From positions 23,761,486 to 23,825,485 of the forward strand of contig NC_088864.1 in the NCBI RefSeq assembly GCF_032884065.1: DNA of 64,000 nucleotides, in the 5' to 3' direction. The translations under genes and the position numbers were made by a program. Positions 23,041 through 34,832 of this stretch are shown here, piece by piece (position 1 is the stretch's first letter; every line of letters begins with the position of its first letter). The DNA is from Artemia franciscana (lineage: Eukaryota; Arthropoda; Branchiopoda; Anostraca; Artemiidae). The notes below the pieces were generated by a model. It was not told where the DNA came from and did no database searches. It was given only the letters and a program-made list of their open reading frames with translations.

Positions 23041-24110
23041 GGTCAGCCATTCATTGTCTTAGGCTGGGAATTGCCATGGAACATCGCAATCTAGCAATGA
23101 AATGGCAAGTTTCTGCTGTTCAAATAAAAACAATGGTAACTTTTTAGTTTATAGACTTATTTTTTAGAGAAAAAAGGTCGAAAAACCCTTAGGTGTAATA
23201 ATTTGCCCCTCAGAGGTTGTCATTGGTGGTGAGGAGAGGGAGGGGGGGTAAATTGTGTCACGCTGGCCCCAATTGCTAGGAATCAGCAGAATAAACGCTA
23301 ATGGGGATTTTTTAATTAAGTTTAAACGTTCGATTCTAGATTCAACGAATATTTTTTGCAGTAAAATTCCCGACAAAATGTCCGATAATGCCTACTAGAG
23401 AGTGCCGTGTGTCAGCCATTCATGGTCACAGGCTGGGAATTGTAATGGAACATTGCAATCTAGCAATAAAATGGCAAATTTCCGTTGTTCAAATAAAAAC
23501 AATGGTCATTTTTAGTTTATAACTTTTTTTTGAGAAAAAGGTTGAAAAACCCTTAGGTATGATAATGTGTCACCCCCTCAGAGGGTGTCATTGGGAGTGG
23601 TAAATTGCGCCACGCTGACCTTAATTGGAAGACGTCATCAGAAGAAACGCTAATGAGGATTTTTCCTTAAGTTCAAACGATCGATTTTTGTGTAAACGAA
23701 CATTTTTGCAGGAAAATGCCCGAAAATGCCATAAGTGCAATAATGCCTGCTAGAGTGTGCCGTGTATCAGTTTCACAGGGGATAAGACAACGGAGTCTCT
23801 CAAACCCTGTAAAGTTATTTTAAAATACACAAAATCATTTATTTAACAAAAACTTCACTTTTTAATGAACGCCAAGTAAAGTCGCTGATGTTTAAACATC
23901 ACATAAAATATGCATCAATGTTTCAAACTGGGGTTTTGTTTGTTCAAGATTGCCTCTAATATATGATAAATTCAGTGTAGTGAAGAAGAAAAGAAAATAC
24001 TTTTGATCATACATGAAAGTGTACCATATTCTAGCCATAATGATGCTCTTGCTTTTATTTCATCTCTGATATGACATTCAAGTTCCAATAGAGTAAAAGA
24101 CTCAATCACT
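23041..24110 (+). repeat. Family C repeat with two tandem ~365-bp units
   Basis: A block starting TCAGCCATTCATTGTC at about 23044 recurs at about 23412 (TCAGCCATTCATGGTCACAG). Both continue through AATCTAGCAAT-AAATGGCAA and CAAATAAAAACAATGGT. The right part (about 23900-24110) is the reverse complement of 62080-62260. The same family makes up the palindrome at 62280-64000. No protein is recognised. Confidence 0.65.
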
Positions 24111-24869
24111 TAAAAAAATGAGCTAAGAGCAACTCACAATATTTTCTGATAACACTTTCTAAAGTGTCACCTAACAAACAGTTGCATACCAAATTTAAGC
24201 AATTCCGAGTAATCGATTTTCCTCTCTGCATGTCAGTTATTGCAGCCATATGGGAACATGCAATTCACTTAATGATTCTAGTATGCGCGAACAGGGGATT
24301 CTCTTTGCGTGCAACAGGCTATCATGTAAAATGTATTAGCCGAATCAAAAAGTTAGAAAGACCTTCACAGTCCAACTGGTCAGTGCTCCATTCCATTGAG
24401 GGATAATCCCTTTCGAGCCTAATGTGGGCAAAAAAGTTTCGGTTAATAATGTTCTCTGAGAGAAAAAAAAATCGTGAAAGAAAAATGAAATCTCTTTAAC
24501 TACTCTGTAACATCCCACGTGTATATCGTCAATACGTAGCACCCAGATATGTGTCCTCTTCAGTTACTAACGGGGGCTCCCCGTCTAACTAATGAACTCT
24601 AACAAGTCCTATTATGTTACACACCAAAACCTATTACATGACAACCAAAGTAAACCCTCCCTATTATATAGCAGACACACGTATGTCTTGGAAAATATTT
24701 CCTTTGATGTAACACGGACTTGCTTGCTGTCGTGGGAATGACGAGGGACGTTGTAGAATGGCAGGATAGGGCTGTTGTGGAAAGCATTATGCTGTCATTA
24801 CTCACTGGTGGTATTTGACAGAACTACTACACGAAATTCTTTTTAATTATCTTACATTTCTCTTTGCCA

Positions 24870-25430
24870 AATTTTTCGCGTTTCCCCTCCTCAATACCCT
24901 CCCCTTTACGGTAAAGTTTGACTGTTTGTCTCAATATTTAAAGAGCGACTACTGAAACATGGGGCCATTTAATTAAAATAGGAAGCCTTTTCAAAAGTGC
25001 TAATAGCTCTAGCGTAAAGAGCAAGGTATTGAGGAGGGGGAACACCTTTATATACGTTATAAATCTGAAAATTAATATGTAAATTTTGTTTTATTTTTTA
25101 ATTTACGTTGACCCAAATTCGAGCCTCCATTAGTTGAAAAACGTTCAGAAATTAAATAATAAAGCAAAAACATAAAACGAACAGAAATTATTCCGTACAT
25201 GAATGGGGCTGCCCTTTCCTCAAAGCCTCGCTCTTTGCGCTAAGTTTTTACTGTTGTAAAAAGTAGAGTTGTGACAAAGAGTCAAACTTTAGCGTAAAGA
25301 GCGAGGCGTTGAGGAGGGATATCCCCTTTCATATATAGAATAATTTCTGTTCGTTTTAAGTTTGAATGTCACTCCTTACTTTCAGTTAAAAAACTTTTTA
25401 TTATTTAATTTATACTAAGAGTACTTGCTT
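24870..25430 (+). mobile_element. Family A element, older fragment A8
   Basis: Carries GCGTAAAGAGCAAGGTATTG, then a hairpin region (25150-25420) with the family motif on both arms. The arms have diverged from each other (GGGGCTGCCC against GGGGATATCC), unlike A1, A2, A3 and A5. It ends just before A2. Confidence 0.65.
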
Positions 25431-25565
25431 GGTATTATACCAAATCTTTCATAACTTCCATCCGAACTTTTATTTGTTTATTTTCTTATGCTACCGATTG
25501 GGCATAAAGTACAAAAACAGTTAATTATAGTAAAATTATTGCAGCTGCACTCGAAATTTTATTTA

Positions 25566-27318
25566 TCAAACAGTTCGTGGTAACGAACTGTAGTAAGGAG
25601 CGACCCGGCTCAATAGTAATCAAAACTCTAAAAAATTGAATTTTGATATCAATAGCTACATCAAAAGAATTGCATTTTAATGCTGATTTTAAATATATAA
25701 GTTTCATCAAGTTTAGTCTTACCCATCAAAAGTTACGAGCCTGAGAAAATTTGCCTTATTTAAGAAAATAGGGGGAAACACCCCCTAAAAGTCGTAGAAT
25801 CTTAACGAAAATGACACCATCAGATTCAGCGTATCAGAGAACCCAACTGTAGAAGTTTCAAGCTCCTATCTACAAAAATGTGGAATTTTGTATTTTTTGC
25901 CAGAAGACAAATCACGGGTGCGTGTTTATTTGTTTGTTTTTTTTTCTTTCTTCCTTTTTTCTTTTTCCCAGGGGTCATCGTATCGATCAAGTGGTCCTAG
26001 AATGTCGCAAGAGGGCTCATTCTAACGGAAATGAAAAGTTCTAGTGCCCATTTAAGTGACCAAAAAAATTGGAGGGAATCTAGGCCCCCTCCCACGCTCA
26101 TTTTTTCCCAAAGTCAACGGATCAAAACTTTGAGATAGCCATTTTGTTTAGCATAGTCGAAAACCATAATAACTATGTCTTTGGGGATGACGTACTCCCC
26201 CACAATCCCTGGGGGAGGGGCTGCAAGTTACAAACTTTAACTAGTGTTTACATATAGTAATGGTTATTGGGAAGTGTACAGACGTTTTCAGGGGGATTTT
26301 ATTTTGTTTGGGGGTGGGGCTAAGGGGAGGGGGCTATGTTGTAAGATCTTTCCTTGGAGGAATCTGTCATGGGGGAAGATAAATTCAATGGAAAGGGCGC
26401 AGGATTTTCTAGCATTATTATAAGAAAACAATGAAAAATAAACATGAAAACGTTTTTTCAAATGAAAGGAAGAAGTAGCATTGAAACTTGAAACGAACAG
26501 AGATTATTACGCATATGAGGGGTTCTAAAAATACTTTAGCATAAAGAGCGAGGTATTTAGGAGGAGATAAATACCTCGCTCTTTATGCTAAAGTATTTTT
26601 AGTAATTTCAACTATTTATTCTATGGCCTTTCTGATTCAAGGGTCATTCTTAAAGAATTGGGACAAAACTTACGATTTAGTGTAAAGAGCGAGGTATTAA
26701 CGAGGGTACAAACCCCCTCGTATACATAATAAAAATATAAGATTATTAAAGTTTGTTACGTAAGTTAATTCTTAAGTTACGTATATTTTTACTAATAAAA
26801 ACGTTCGTTAAAGATTAAAAGTTATAGTTGCCTTTTTAAGTAACCGAAAAATTGGAGGGCAACTAGGCCTCCTTCCCCACCCCTTATTTCTCAAAATCGT
26901 CTGATCAAAACTAAGAGAAAGCCATTTAGCCAAAAAAAGAATTAATATACAAATTTCATTTTAATAATTTATGTGCGGAGAGCCAAATCCAAACAGGCAT
27001 TAATTCAAAAACGTTCAGAAATTAAATAGAAAAACTAATTTTTTTAGTTGAAAGTAAGGAGCGACATTAAAACTTAAAACGAACAGAAATTATTCCGTAT
27101 ATGAAATGGGTTGTCCCCTCCGCAATCCCTCGCTCTTTACGCTAAAGTTTGACTCTTTACCACAATTCTACTTTTTAAAACAATTAAAAGCTTTAGCGTA
27201 AAGAGCGAGGGATTGCGGAGGGGACAACCCATTTCATATACGGAATAATTTCTATTCGTTTTAAGTTTTAATGTCGCTCCTTACTTTCAGCTAAAAAAAT
27301 TAGTTTTTTTTTATTTAA
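25566..27318 (+). mobile_element. Family A palindromic element, copy A2
   Basis: The left end is A|TCAAACAGTTCG at 25566; the right end is TTTAA|T at 27318. It holds the 20-nt terminal palindrome, the inner 32-bp inverted repeat (26525-26556 with 26571-26602) and the long right-end hairpin (27021-27318). It is inserted just after an older family-A fragment (24870-25430). Confidence 0.85.
27021..27318. repeat. Terminal long hairpin of A2
   Basis: Arms of about 125 nt on either side of a ~43-nt loop (27147-27190). Both arms read TTATTCCG and GGGTTGTCCCC. Only two or three mismatches are seen between the arms. Confidence 0.9.
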
Positions 27319-27526
27319 TTTCTTTAAGCATAAATTCCCGATGTAAAACCTTTAAAATCACATTTCTAATCTTTTAATGCTTCATAGTTTAAATATTTAA
27401 TCGAAGTGAGTTTGATAATTTTCCTTTAAATTTATAATATAATTTAACGAAAAATGGATAATCTAATTTTTACTTCATTTTTTAGATTGATTCCACCATG
27501 TCTGCCAAATACATTTTTGTACTTGA

Positions 27527-27826
27527 ATTAAATAAAAAAAACAAGTTTTTTCAACTGAAAGTAAGGAGTGACATCAAAACTTAAAACGCACAGAAATTAC
27601 TTCGTATATGAAAGAGGCTGCTTCCTCATCAACGCCCCGCTCTTTACGCTAAAGTTTGACTCTTTCTCTCAATTCTTCTTTCTAAAACAGTAAAAAACTT
27701 TAGCGTAAAGAGCGGGGCGTTGATGAGGAAGCAGCCTCTTTCATATACGAAGTAATTTCTGTGCGTTTTAAGTTTTGATGTCACTCCTTACTTTCAGTTG
27801 AAAAAACTTGTTTTTTTTTATTTAAT
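27527..27826. repeat. Terminal long hairpin of A5
   Basis: Arms of about 125 nt with private bases on both sides: GGAGTGACATC, ACGCACAG, TTACTTCG, GAGGCTGCTTCC and CAACGCCCCGC, each mirrored exactly. The loop is about 44 nt. Confidence 0.9.
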
Positions 27827-29242
27827 TTCTGAACGTTTTTGAATCAATGCATGTTTTGATTTTGGCTCTCCGCAGAGGAATAATCAAAACGAAATTTGCA
27901 TATTTTTTTTTTTGGCTCAATGGCTTTCTCATAACTTTGATCGAATGATTTTGAGAAAAAAAGAGCGGGGGACGAAGCCTAGTTGCCCCCCGATTTTTTG
28001 GTTAATTATAAAGGCAACTAGAACTTTTAATTTTTTACGAATCTTTTTATTGTTAAAAGATTTACGTAACTTATAAATTAGCTTACGTAAAGAACTTTTG
28101 TATTCTCATGTTTTTATTACATATATGAGGGGATTCGCCCCATCGTCAGTACCTCGCTCTGTACACTAAAGCTTAAATTTTATCCCAATTCATTAAGAAT
28201 GACCCCCTGAATCACAAAAGCCGTAGAATAAGTAGTAGAAATTACCGAAAATACTTTAGCGTAAAGAGCGAGGTATTAGAAGGAGGTGAGCCCCTCATAT
28301 GGGTAATAATTTCTGTTTGTTTTAAGTTTTATTGCTGTTCCTTACTTCCAGCTGAAAAAACTTTTTCACTTTTATTTTTTAATTGTTTTTTTTTAAATAA
28401 TGCTAGTAAATCCTGCTCTCCCTTCATGGAAATTTTCTTCTCCCATTACAAATTCTCGAAGGAAAGTTCCCCCAGCATATCCCCCTCTTCTCAACACCTC
28501 CCCCAAACCAAAAAAATCCTCCTGAAAACGCCTGTATACTTCCCAATAACCATTACTATATATAAGCACAGGTCAAAGTTTGTAACTTGTTGCCCCTCCC
28601 ACGGGGACTGTGGGGGAGTAAGTCGTCCCCAAAGACATAGTTATAAGGTTTTTTGACTACGCTGAATAAAATGGCTATCTCAGAATTTTGATCCGTTGAC
28701 TTTGGGAAAATAATTAGCGTGGGAGGGGGCCTAGGTGCCCTCCAATTTTTTTGGTCACTTAAAAAGGGCACTAGAACTTTTCATTTCCGTTAGAATGAGC
28801 CCTCTTGCAGCATTCTAAGACAACTGGGTCGATACGATCACCCCTGGGAAAAAAAAAAACAAAAAAACAAAAAAACAAATAAACACGCATCCGTGATCTG
28901 CCTTCTGGCAAAAAATGCAAAATTCCACATTTTTGTAGATAGGAGCTCGAAACTTCTACAGTAGAGTTCTCTGATACGCTGAATCTGATGGTGTGATTTT
29001 CGTTAAGATTCTATGACTTTTAGGGGGCGTTTCCCCCTATTTTCTAAAATAACGCAAATTTTCTCAGGCTCGTAACTTTTGATGGGTAAGACTAAACTTG
29101 ATGAAACTTATATATTTAAAACCAGCATTAAAATGCGATTCTTTTGATGTAGCTATTGGTATCAAAATTCCATTTTTTAGAGTTTTGGTTACTATTGAGC
29201 CGGGTTGCTCCTTACTACAGTTCGTTACCACGAACTGTTTGA
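27528..29242 (-). mobile_element. Family A element, minus copy A5
   Basis: On the minus strand it starts A|TCAAACAGTTCG at 29242 and ends TTTAA|T at 27528. Its terminal hairpin (27528-27826) has nearly perfect ~125-nt arms that differ from those of A1-A3. It lies about 210 bp right of A2 in opposite orientation, so A2 and A5 form a head-out inverted pair with hairpin ends facing each other. Confidence 0.83.
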
Positions 29243-30064
29243 TCAATGGTTAACTACTTAAATACATCTGCGGACAGAAGATTCTCCTTGGAATATGAAA
29301 ACTATCAACCAGATTAGTTTTACGAAAAAATACATTACAGTCCTAATGACACGGCACAAGTAAATTTGAATTAAAAACATAATTGCCGAAGCATTTTTTC
29401 CAGCGAAAAAATAACATACATCATTTTGGAGAAATTAAAACCTCCAAGAATACCGAGAACCGAATGAGCTGTAGGAAGAGAGCGGAATTGAAGGGATGGA
29501 GATTTTAACTCCATTTGAACAAAAATGTCGCCACTCCTTATGTATAATGACAACCGTTTTCTTAGCCCAACATCTTTTTTTCCTACCTTAGAAAGAACAA
29601 CAGTTTCTTATTGGGATGAAAAAAAGTTAATATAGCTTGCTATAACGCTTTTTTTTGCTCTCCATATATATCTTTCGAATCAATAGTGTTCTTCCTTTTA
29701 GAGAGAGAAATTGGATCACCTACATAGTGGGGTTCCGAGAAAGGTTTCTTTTTTTCGTACTTGACTAATTATGTGCAATACGCTCCTTTCATCTACGTGC
29801 GTTACAAACAAGAGATAAGGACAATGACTTAAAATTTGGCAGTCATCAGATTGTTCGGACATTATGAATAGCGGTACCAGGTGGCTGGGCACTTTGATAA
29901 TTTGACAGATATTTATGACCATTGCTTTGGGGGACGTAGTAAAATTTGACCTTGGTGAGTGAATTTATTCACTGTCTCTTTGTTTTGTTTCCAGTTAGTA
30001 AAGAAAAGTAAGGTGATGCAACTGGGTGTACAAAAGTGGAGATAATTCTTTGTTAATAAATGCT

Positions 30065-31324
30065 ATGGAACAAACAATTTTAGCGGATATTAATCGTCTA
30101 TTCGATGACCAGCTGCGGGAATTAATCTTATCAAAAGGCCAAAACTCACAGATCTTCACAAAATCAGCATATTTGGACATGATCGAAAAAGTGAAAATTT
30201 CTAAAAACAAAGTGTCGAATAAAAAACCGGAAGACTATCAACGTTTGCGAAGATTCGATATTGTTTCTATTGGAGAAGAAGAAAGACTGATAGTCCCCGC
30301 TAGTGGGGGAAATGTAATGAGGTTTTACGTGCACACCGAAGAAATATTTCAGATATTGCATAGCACACACGTATCAATAGGGCATGGGGGAAGAAACCAA
30401 ATGGTCAATGTTCTAAAGTTGAGGTATAAAAACATTACAAGGGAGATGATTGTGACATATTTAAATTTATGTGTGACCTGTGAAAGAAAACATAGTGTTT
30501 CTAAAAAAAACTTGGTGGCTAGACCGAGTTTAAGTAGTGTAATTAACGCAAGATGTCATGTTGATTTGATTGATATGCAGTCACAAGAAGATAATCAGTA
30601 TAACTTTATACTTGTTTACCAAGATAGTCTTACTAAATTTCTTCAGCTTCGTTCACTTAAGAGTGACGACCCTAAAGAAGTGGCGTATGTCCTTGTAGAT
30701 ATTTTTACAATATTTGGCGCACCAAACGTTCTGGAAAGTGGTATTGGCAGAGAATTTGCAAGTAAGGTCGTTAAAGAGTTTTCTGTCATATGGCCCGATT
30801 TAAAAATGGTGCACGGAAAACCGAGTCAGAGATCATTAGAGCAAGCAAATCAAGATATAGTAGCCATGCTTAATTCTTGGTTGGAAGATAACCATACAAC
30901 AAAATGGTCAGAAGGGCTACGGTTTGTCCAGTTGATGAAGAATAGATCTCATCACGCTGGTATAAATTCCAATCCATATGAGGCCATGTTCTCAACAAAG
31001 TTAAAAATAGGCCTGAAAAGCTATCTACCTCAACAACCTTTGGTTGACATTAATTCGGAGGAAGATTTGGAAACAATTTTAAACGACAAGGATGAAATTA
31101 AGTCAAAAGTGCCAGAAATAGTCCAAAATACTGCCATGAAAGAAGAGCACCCGGCCCAAGCACCCGGTCCAAGCCAAATCTCACACCATTTGTTCATATT
31201 AAATGTTCAACATGACAATGCCATTAAAATAGAAACAGACCCATCTCTCTACGACAGTCAAGAAGCTCAACGAAGTTGCAACCTAATGCATCAAGAACCA
31301 GCAGCAGACAAAGAGCAGTTTTAA
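30065..31324 (+). CDS. KRBA2/SCAND3-like transposon-derived integrase
   Basis: A 419-codon frame from the ATG at 30065 (a GTG lies 13 codons upstream, at 30026). Residues about 1-75 match the N-terminal region common to arthropod proteins annotated 'KRAB-A domain-containing protein 2-like'. Next is an HHCC zinc-binding segment (ILHSTHVSIGHGGRNQ ... LCVTCERK, about residues 94-142), then an rve-type integrase core (VDLIDMQSQ, FILVYQDSLTKFLQLRSLK, FTIFGAP, EQANQDIVAMLNSWLE) and a variable acidic tail. In this family the core cuts and joins element ends. The reading frame looks whole. I see no inverted repeats or long repeats delimiting an element around it, so it may be a copy that has lost its ends or a host-adopted gene. 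A possible 40-bp intron (29955-29994, GTGAGT to CCAG) precedes it. Its age looks young to moderate because the frame is open. Confidence 0.85.
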   Translation: MEQTILADINRLFDDQLRELILSKGQNSQIFTKSAYLDMIEKVKISKNKVSNKKPEDYQRLRRFDIVSIGEEERLIVPASGGNVMRFYVHTEEIFQILHSTHVSIGHGGRNQMVNVLKLRYKNITREMIVTYLNLCVTCERKHSVSKKNLVARPSLSSVINARCHVDLIDMQSQEDNQYNFILVYQDSLTKFLQLRSLKSDDPKEVAYVLVDIFTIFGAPNVLESGIGREFASKVVKEFSVIWPDLKMVHGKPSQRSLEQANQDIVAMLNSWLEDNHTTKWSEGLRFVQLMKNRSHHAGINSNPYEAMFSTKLKIGLKSYLPQQPLVDINSEEDLETILNDKDEIKSKVPEIVQNTAMKEEHPAQAPGPSQISHHLFILNVQHDNAIKIETDPSLYDSQEAQRSCNLMHQEPAADKEQF

Positions 31325-33332
31325 CATCTTTAGGAACAAGGTGAAAAGTCCTAAAGGACTCAAATCTTACATATGTTACCACTAAAATAAGTAGGCCAAT
31401 AGTGGAAGCATTTTACGCTAGTTTTAGTTTTTACTAGTTTTATTGAATCAACATAATACAACTTATACAAGGCAGATAGAGGTAAAATTTGATTCCTCTC
31501 CTTTAGCACAGAAAATAAACCAACAATAATAACAAAAATTCACACTTCCAGGAAGAGGAAGAGCAAAGAAAAGAGGGAAGGGGGCTAACAGAAAAAAGGT
31601 AACAAGAGATTAGGATAGTAATCACCATAAAACCTTTAAAATGTTAGAATAGTCTATGACTGTAAGCTGAAAGAATCATCTTCTTTAAATCCTTTTTAAA
31701 GGTGAGCAGCGATGGTGATCCGTATAGTTTGCATTTATTTGCAATGAGAGAAGGTTGATGCCTTTTAACAGTATAATAGGTGACATCTTGAATAACATTA
31801 ACACATACGCACAACTCCTTTTGAAATATTTTAAAATAATTAACTTTTATATTTGACAGTAAATTAATTTTGAAAGTGATTTTTCTCATTTTAGCAGTGA
31901 TTATTCACAATTATTTTATTTTAAAAGCATTTTAAAGTTGTTAGTGATTGCGTCTGTTTTATATAACTTGAATATTAAATACTGACATCGAAAATTTACA
32001 CTCGTAAAATTATTTCGTCGTACCGGTGTAATACAAATGCAAAAGATACTGCAATCTGAGACTGGGGAAACTGCGACAGTGGAACCAAAACCTCTTAAAC
32101 ATGTTTCCATGACAGGGAACCCTGTTCCGTTACTGAATACCTTTAATTGCCATCAGAATTTTTTTTTTACTCATCGTTACTCCGCACATTTATTTTCGTA
32201 CTTATATTTTAGCCAGTAAACACTAGGGAATATTGATCTATAAAATTAGGCAATAATCGGTTTATTGCTGGTTGTATACGGAGACAATTAGCTTCGATTT
32301 AGTGGAACAATACATTGTAGCTATATTTTAATGAATATTTAGTTGGTATTTTGGTTAGGCTACATTTTAAATGCAGCTCCGCAACACTTAACCCAAGCGT
32401 CTCAGTTGTTTCAACCCTGTACTTGTGGATCCAAATTCTCGAGTGTGTACTGGATAACAGATAAGTACCTCTATCTTTATCTAAATTAATCAGATTGCAA
32501 CTCGTACACATTTTTTTCAAGGAGACATTTCTTCCAAACATTTCAGAGATGGAGGGGAGACGAAGGATGAAAGGTCTTTATTTAGAAATATTTCGTGTTT
32601 TCTCCCAATCTGACAGGTTTCTAAATATTTTTGGCCTTGTAAAGAGAGGGGAGGCCAATCGCCTGGTCTTTCATCCCCAGTGCCTACCCATGATCAGGGC
32701 TGTTCAATGTTTTAGACTTGCTGGTCATTATTAAGGACGAGACTTGATCGGGACTCCAAAATATTAATAATATCTGTCCAGTGGAAACATTTTCTCGATT
32801 TGTTATTCAACATGTAAATAAGTGATTCGTATTAGGATAAAATTGCCAGCTAAGCTGTATTCAGTCTTTCTGAGCTGTAATTGACTTGCACTGCAAATAT
32901 TGTAACACTAATTCAGTATTGATGCTATCAAGATGAAGATGTGAGCGATATACATTTTGCAAGTTCTTGTAATAAACCACGGCACTTGTGCCCAAGCCAC
33001 ACCCAGAAATAGGCCTAAGTAACAATGAGTTATTAAGAAAATATTCAATAGTAAGTTCAGACCCCCCACCCAATATTATCCCCCCTTCCCCCGGAAAACG
33101 CCCCCCTGCAGAAACTAACCCTCCCGGAAAATATCCGCCGTGAAAAATACCCTCCCCGTGGGAAATACCCCTCCATAAAATACACCCCCACTGGAAAATA
33201 AGGTTTCTAAATTTGAGAATTTTATTTGAGTTTTGATTTACTTAGGGGGGGGGGGGAATTTTGGTACTTGTGTATTACACGCCATTCACTCAAGTTGACG
33301 CTGTGTAAAACTCGAGAACAAACCGTTTATGG
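31325..33332. other. Stretch downstream of the integrase gene
   Basis: No supported gene. A C-rich decayed piece at about 33060-33190 (AATACCCTCCCCGTGG) resembles the interior of family-A fragment A7 (34990-35015). No inverted or long terminal repeat that would bound the integrase gene was found. Confidence 0.35.
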
Positions 33333-34202
33333 CATTTGGTATTAACCAAATGACATATAGCGATCGCAAATTCTGTCGGTCGGTCTGTCTGTCTGTCTGT
33401 CCCGGTTTTACTAGTTTAGGCACTTCCAGATAAGCTAGGACGATGAAATTTGGCAGACATATCAGGGACAAGACCAGATTAAATTAAAAATAGTCTTTTC
33501 CCCGATTTGACCATCTGGGGAGGGAGTGGGGGACGGTTAATTCGGAAAAATTAGAAAAAATGATGTATTTTTAACTTACGAACGGGTGATCAGATCTTAA
33601 TGAAATTTGATATTTAGAAGGAACTCATAACTCACAGCTCTTATTTTAAATCCCGACCAGATCTGGTGACATTAGGGGAAGTTGGAAGGGGAAACCAGAA
33701 ATCTTGGAAAAAGCTTAGAGTGGATAGATCGTGATGAAACTTGGTGGGTAGAATAAGCAAATGTCGTAGATGCGTGATTGACGTAACCGGACTGGATCCG
33801 CTCTCTTTGGACGAGTTGGGGGGGGGGGAATCAGTGCTTTGGCGAGTTTGGTGCTTCTGGATGTACTTGGACGATGAAAATTGTCAGGCGTGTCAGGGAC
33901 CTGCGCAAATTGACTTGATAAAGTTATTTTTCCCGATTCGACCATCTTGGGGGGTTGAAAGGAGAGGAAAAATCAGAAAGAATATGTTATTTTTAACTTA
34001 CGAGTGGGTGATCGGATCTTAATGAATTTTGATATTTAGAAGGCCCTTGTGTCTCAGAGCTCTTTTTTTAATCCTGACCGGCATTAAGCCTCTGATTTTC
34101 CTTTTAAATCAATCTATTGATTTTTAGAATTTCGCTAGAGCTCAAGCCATATGAGCCTTTGGCTATTCCGATCTCGTCACAAGTGCCATATGAGCTCTTG
34201 TT
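33333..34202 (-). mobile_element. Family B repeat, inverted copy
   Basis: The reverse complement of the copy at 21610. It begins (minus strand) AACAAGAGCTCATATGGCAC at 34202 and ends at a hairpin CATTTGGTTAATACCAAATG at 33333, preceded by a TCTG microsatellite (33377-33402). It has fewer internal tandem units than the 21610 copy. Confidence 0.75.
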
Positions 34203-34654
34203 TCATTAGTTCCTTCGTTACTTTAAAAACAAATTTGGCCTATAGATTTGCACATTAGAGGGAAGGGTCGAAGTACAGCGGGTCTGCATGCACAATGTGT
34301 TAGGTACAATTATTCTGCATATTATAAAGTAGGAATTGTTTTCTGACTTCAAACTGTCTAAATACTTTACCCCCCCCCCCTGATGTGGAAATACATATCC
34401 CAAATTATATATTTCGCATATATTCTGTCACTTGTCGTTGTCTTGTCTCGCGTTAAGCTGAAAAAAACTAACGAAGAAACCGATTTGTTCTCGAGTTTAT
34501 ACAGCGTAAACTTGAGTGATTGGCGCATAATACATGGCCCAAAATTCCTTCCCCCTACAGAAATAAAAAAAAACTCAAATAAAATTCTCAAGTTTGGAAA
34601 GCCTTATTTTCCACAGGGGGGGGGGGTAAACTCCTTGAATCGGTTAGGATAGGC

Positions 34655-34790
34655 TAGTTTAGGTTAAGTATTTAATATAATGCAGTCTGGGCGCCCCCCA
34701 TCCATAATTCTTTATTGCAGTTTCCATAATTTTGTTCCTAAACTGTTACATTTTCATCATATTTTGGTATATTTCATTATGATTAACCTA
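34655..34790 (+). repeat. Family D repeat, short fragment
   Basis: GGTTAAGTATTTAATATAAT, TTTCCATAATTTTGTTCCTA and ATTTTCATCATATTTTGGTA match the family D core. It lies directly left of family-A fragment A7. Confidence 0.5.
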
Positions 34791-34832
34791 ACTTCACTTC
34801 TTGAGTGCGGTGGCTATAAGACACAAGTACCC

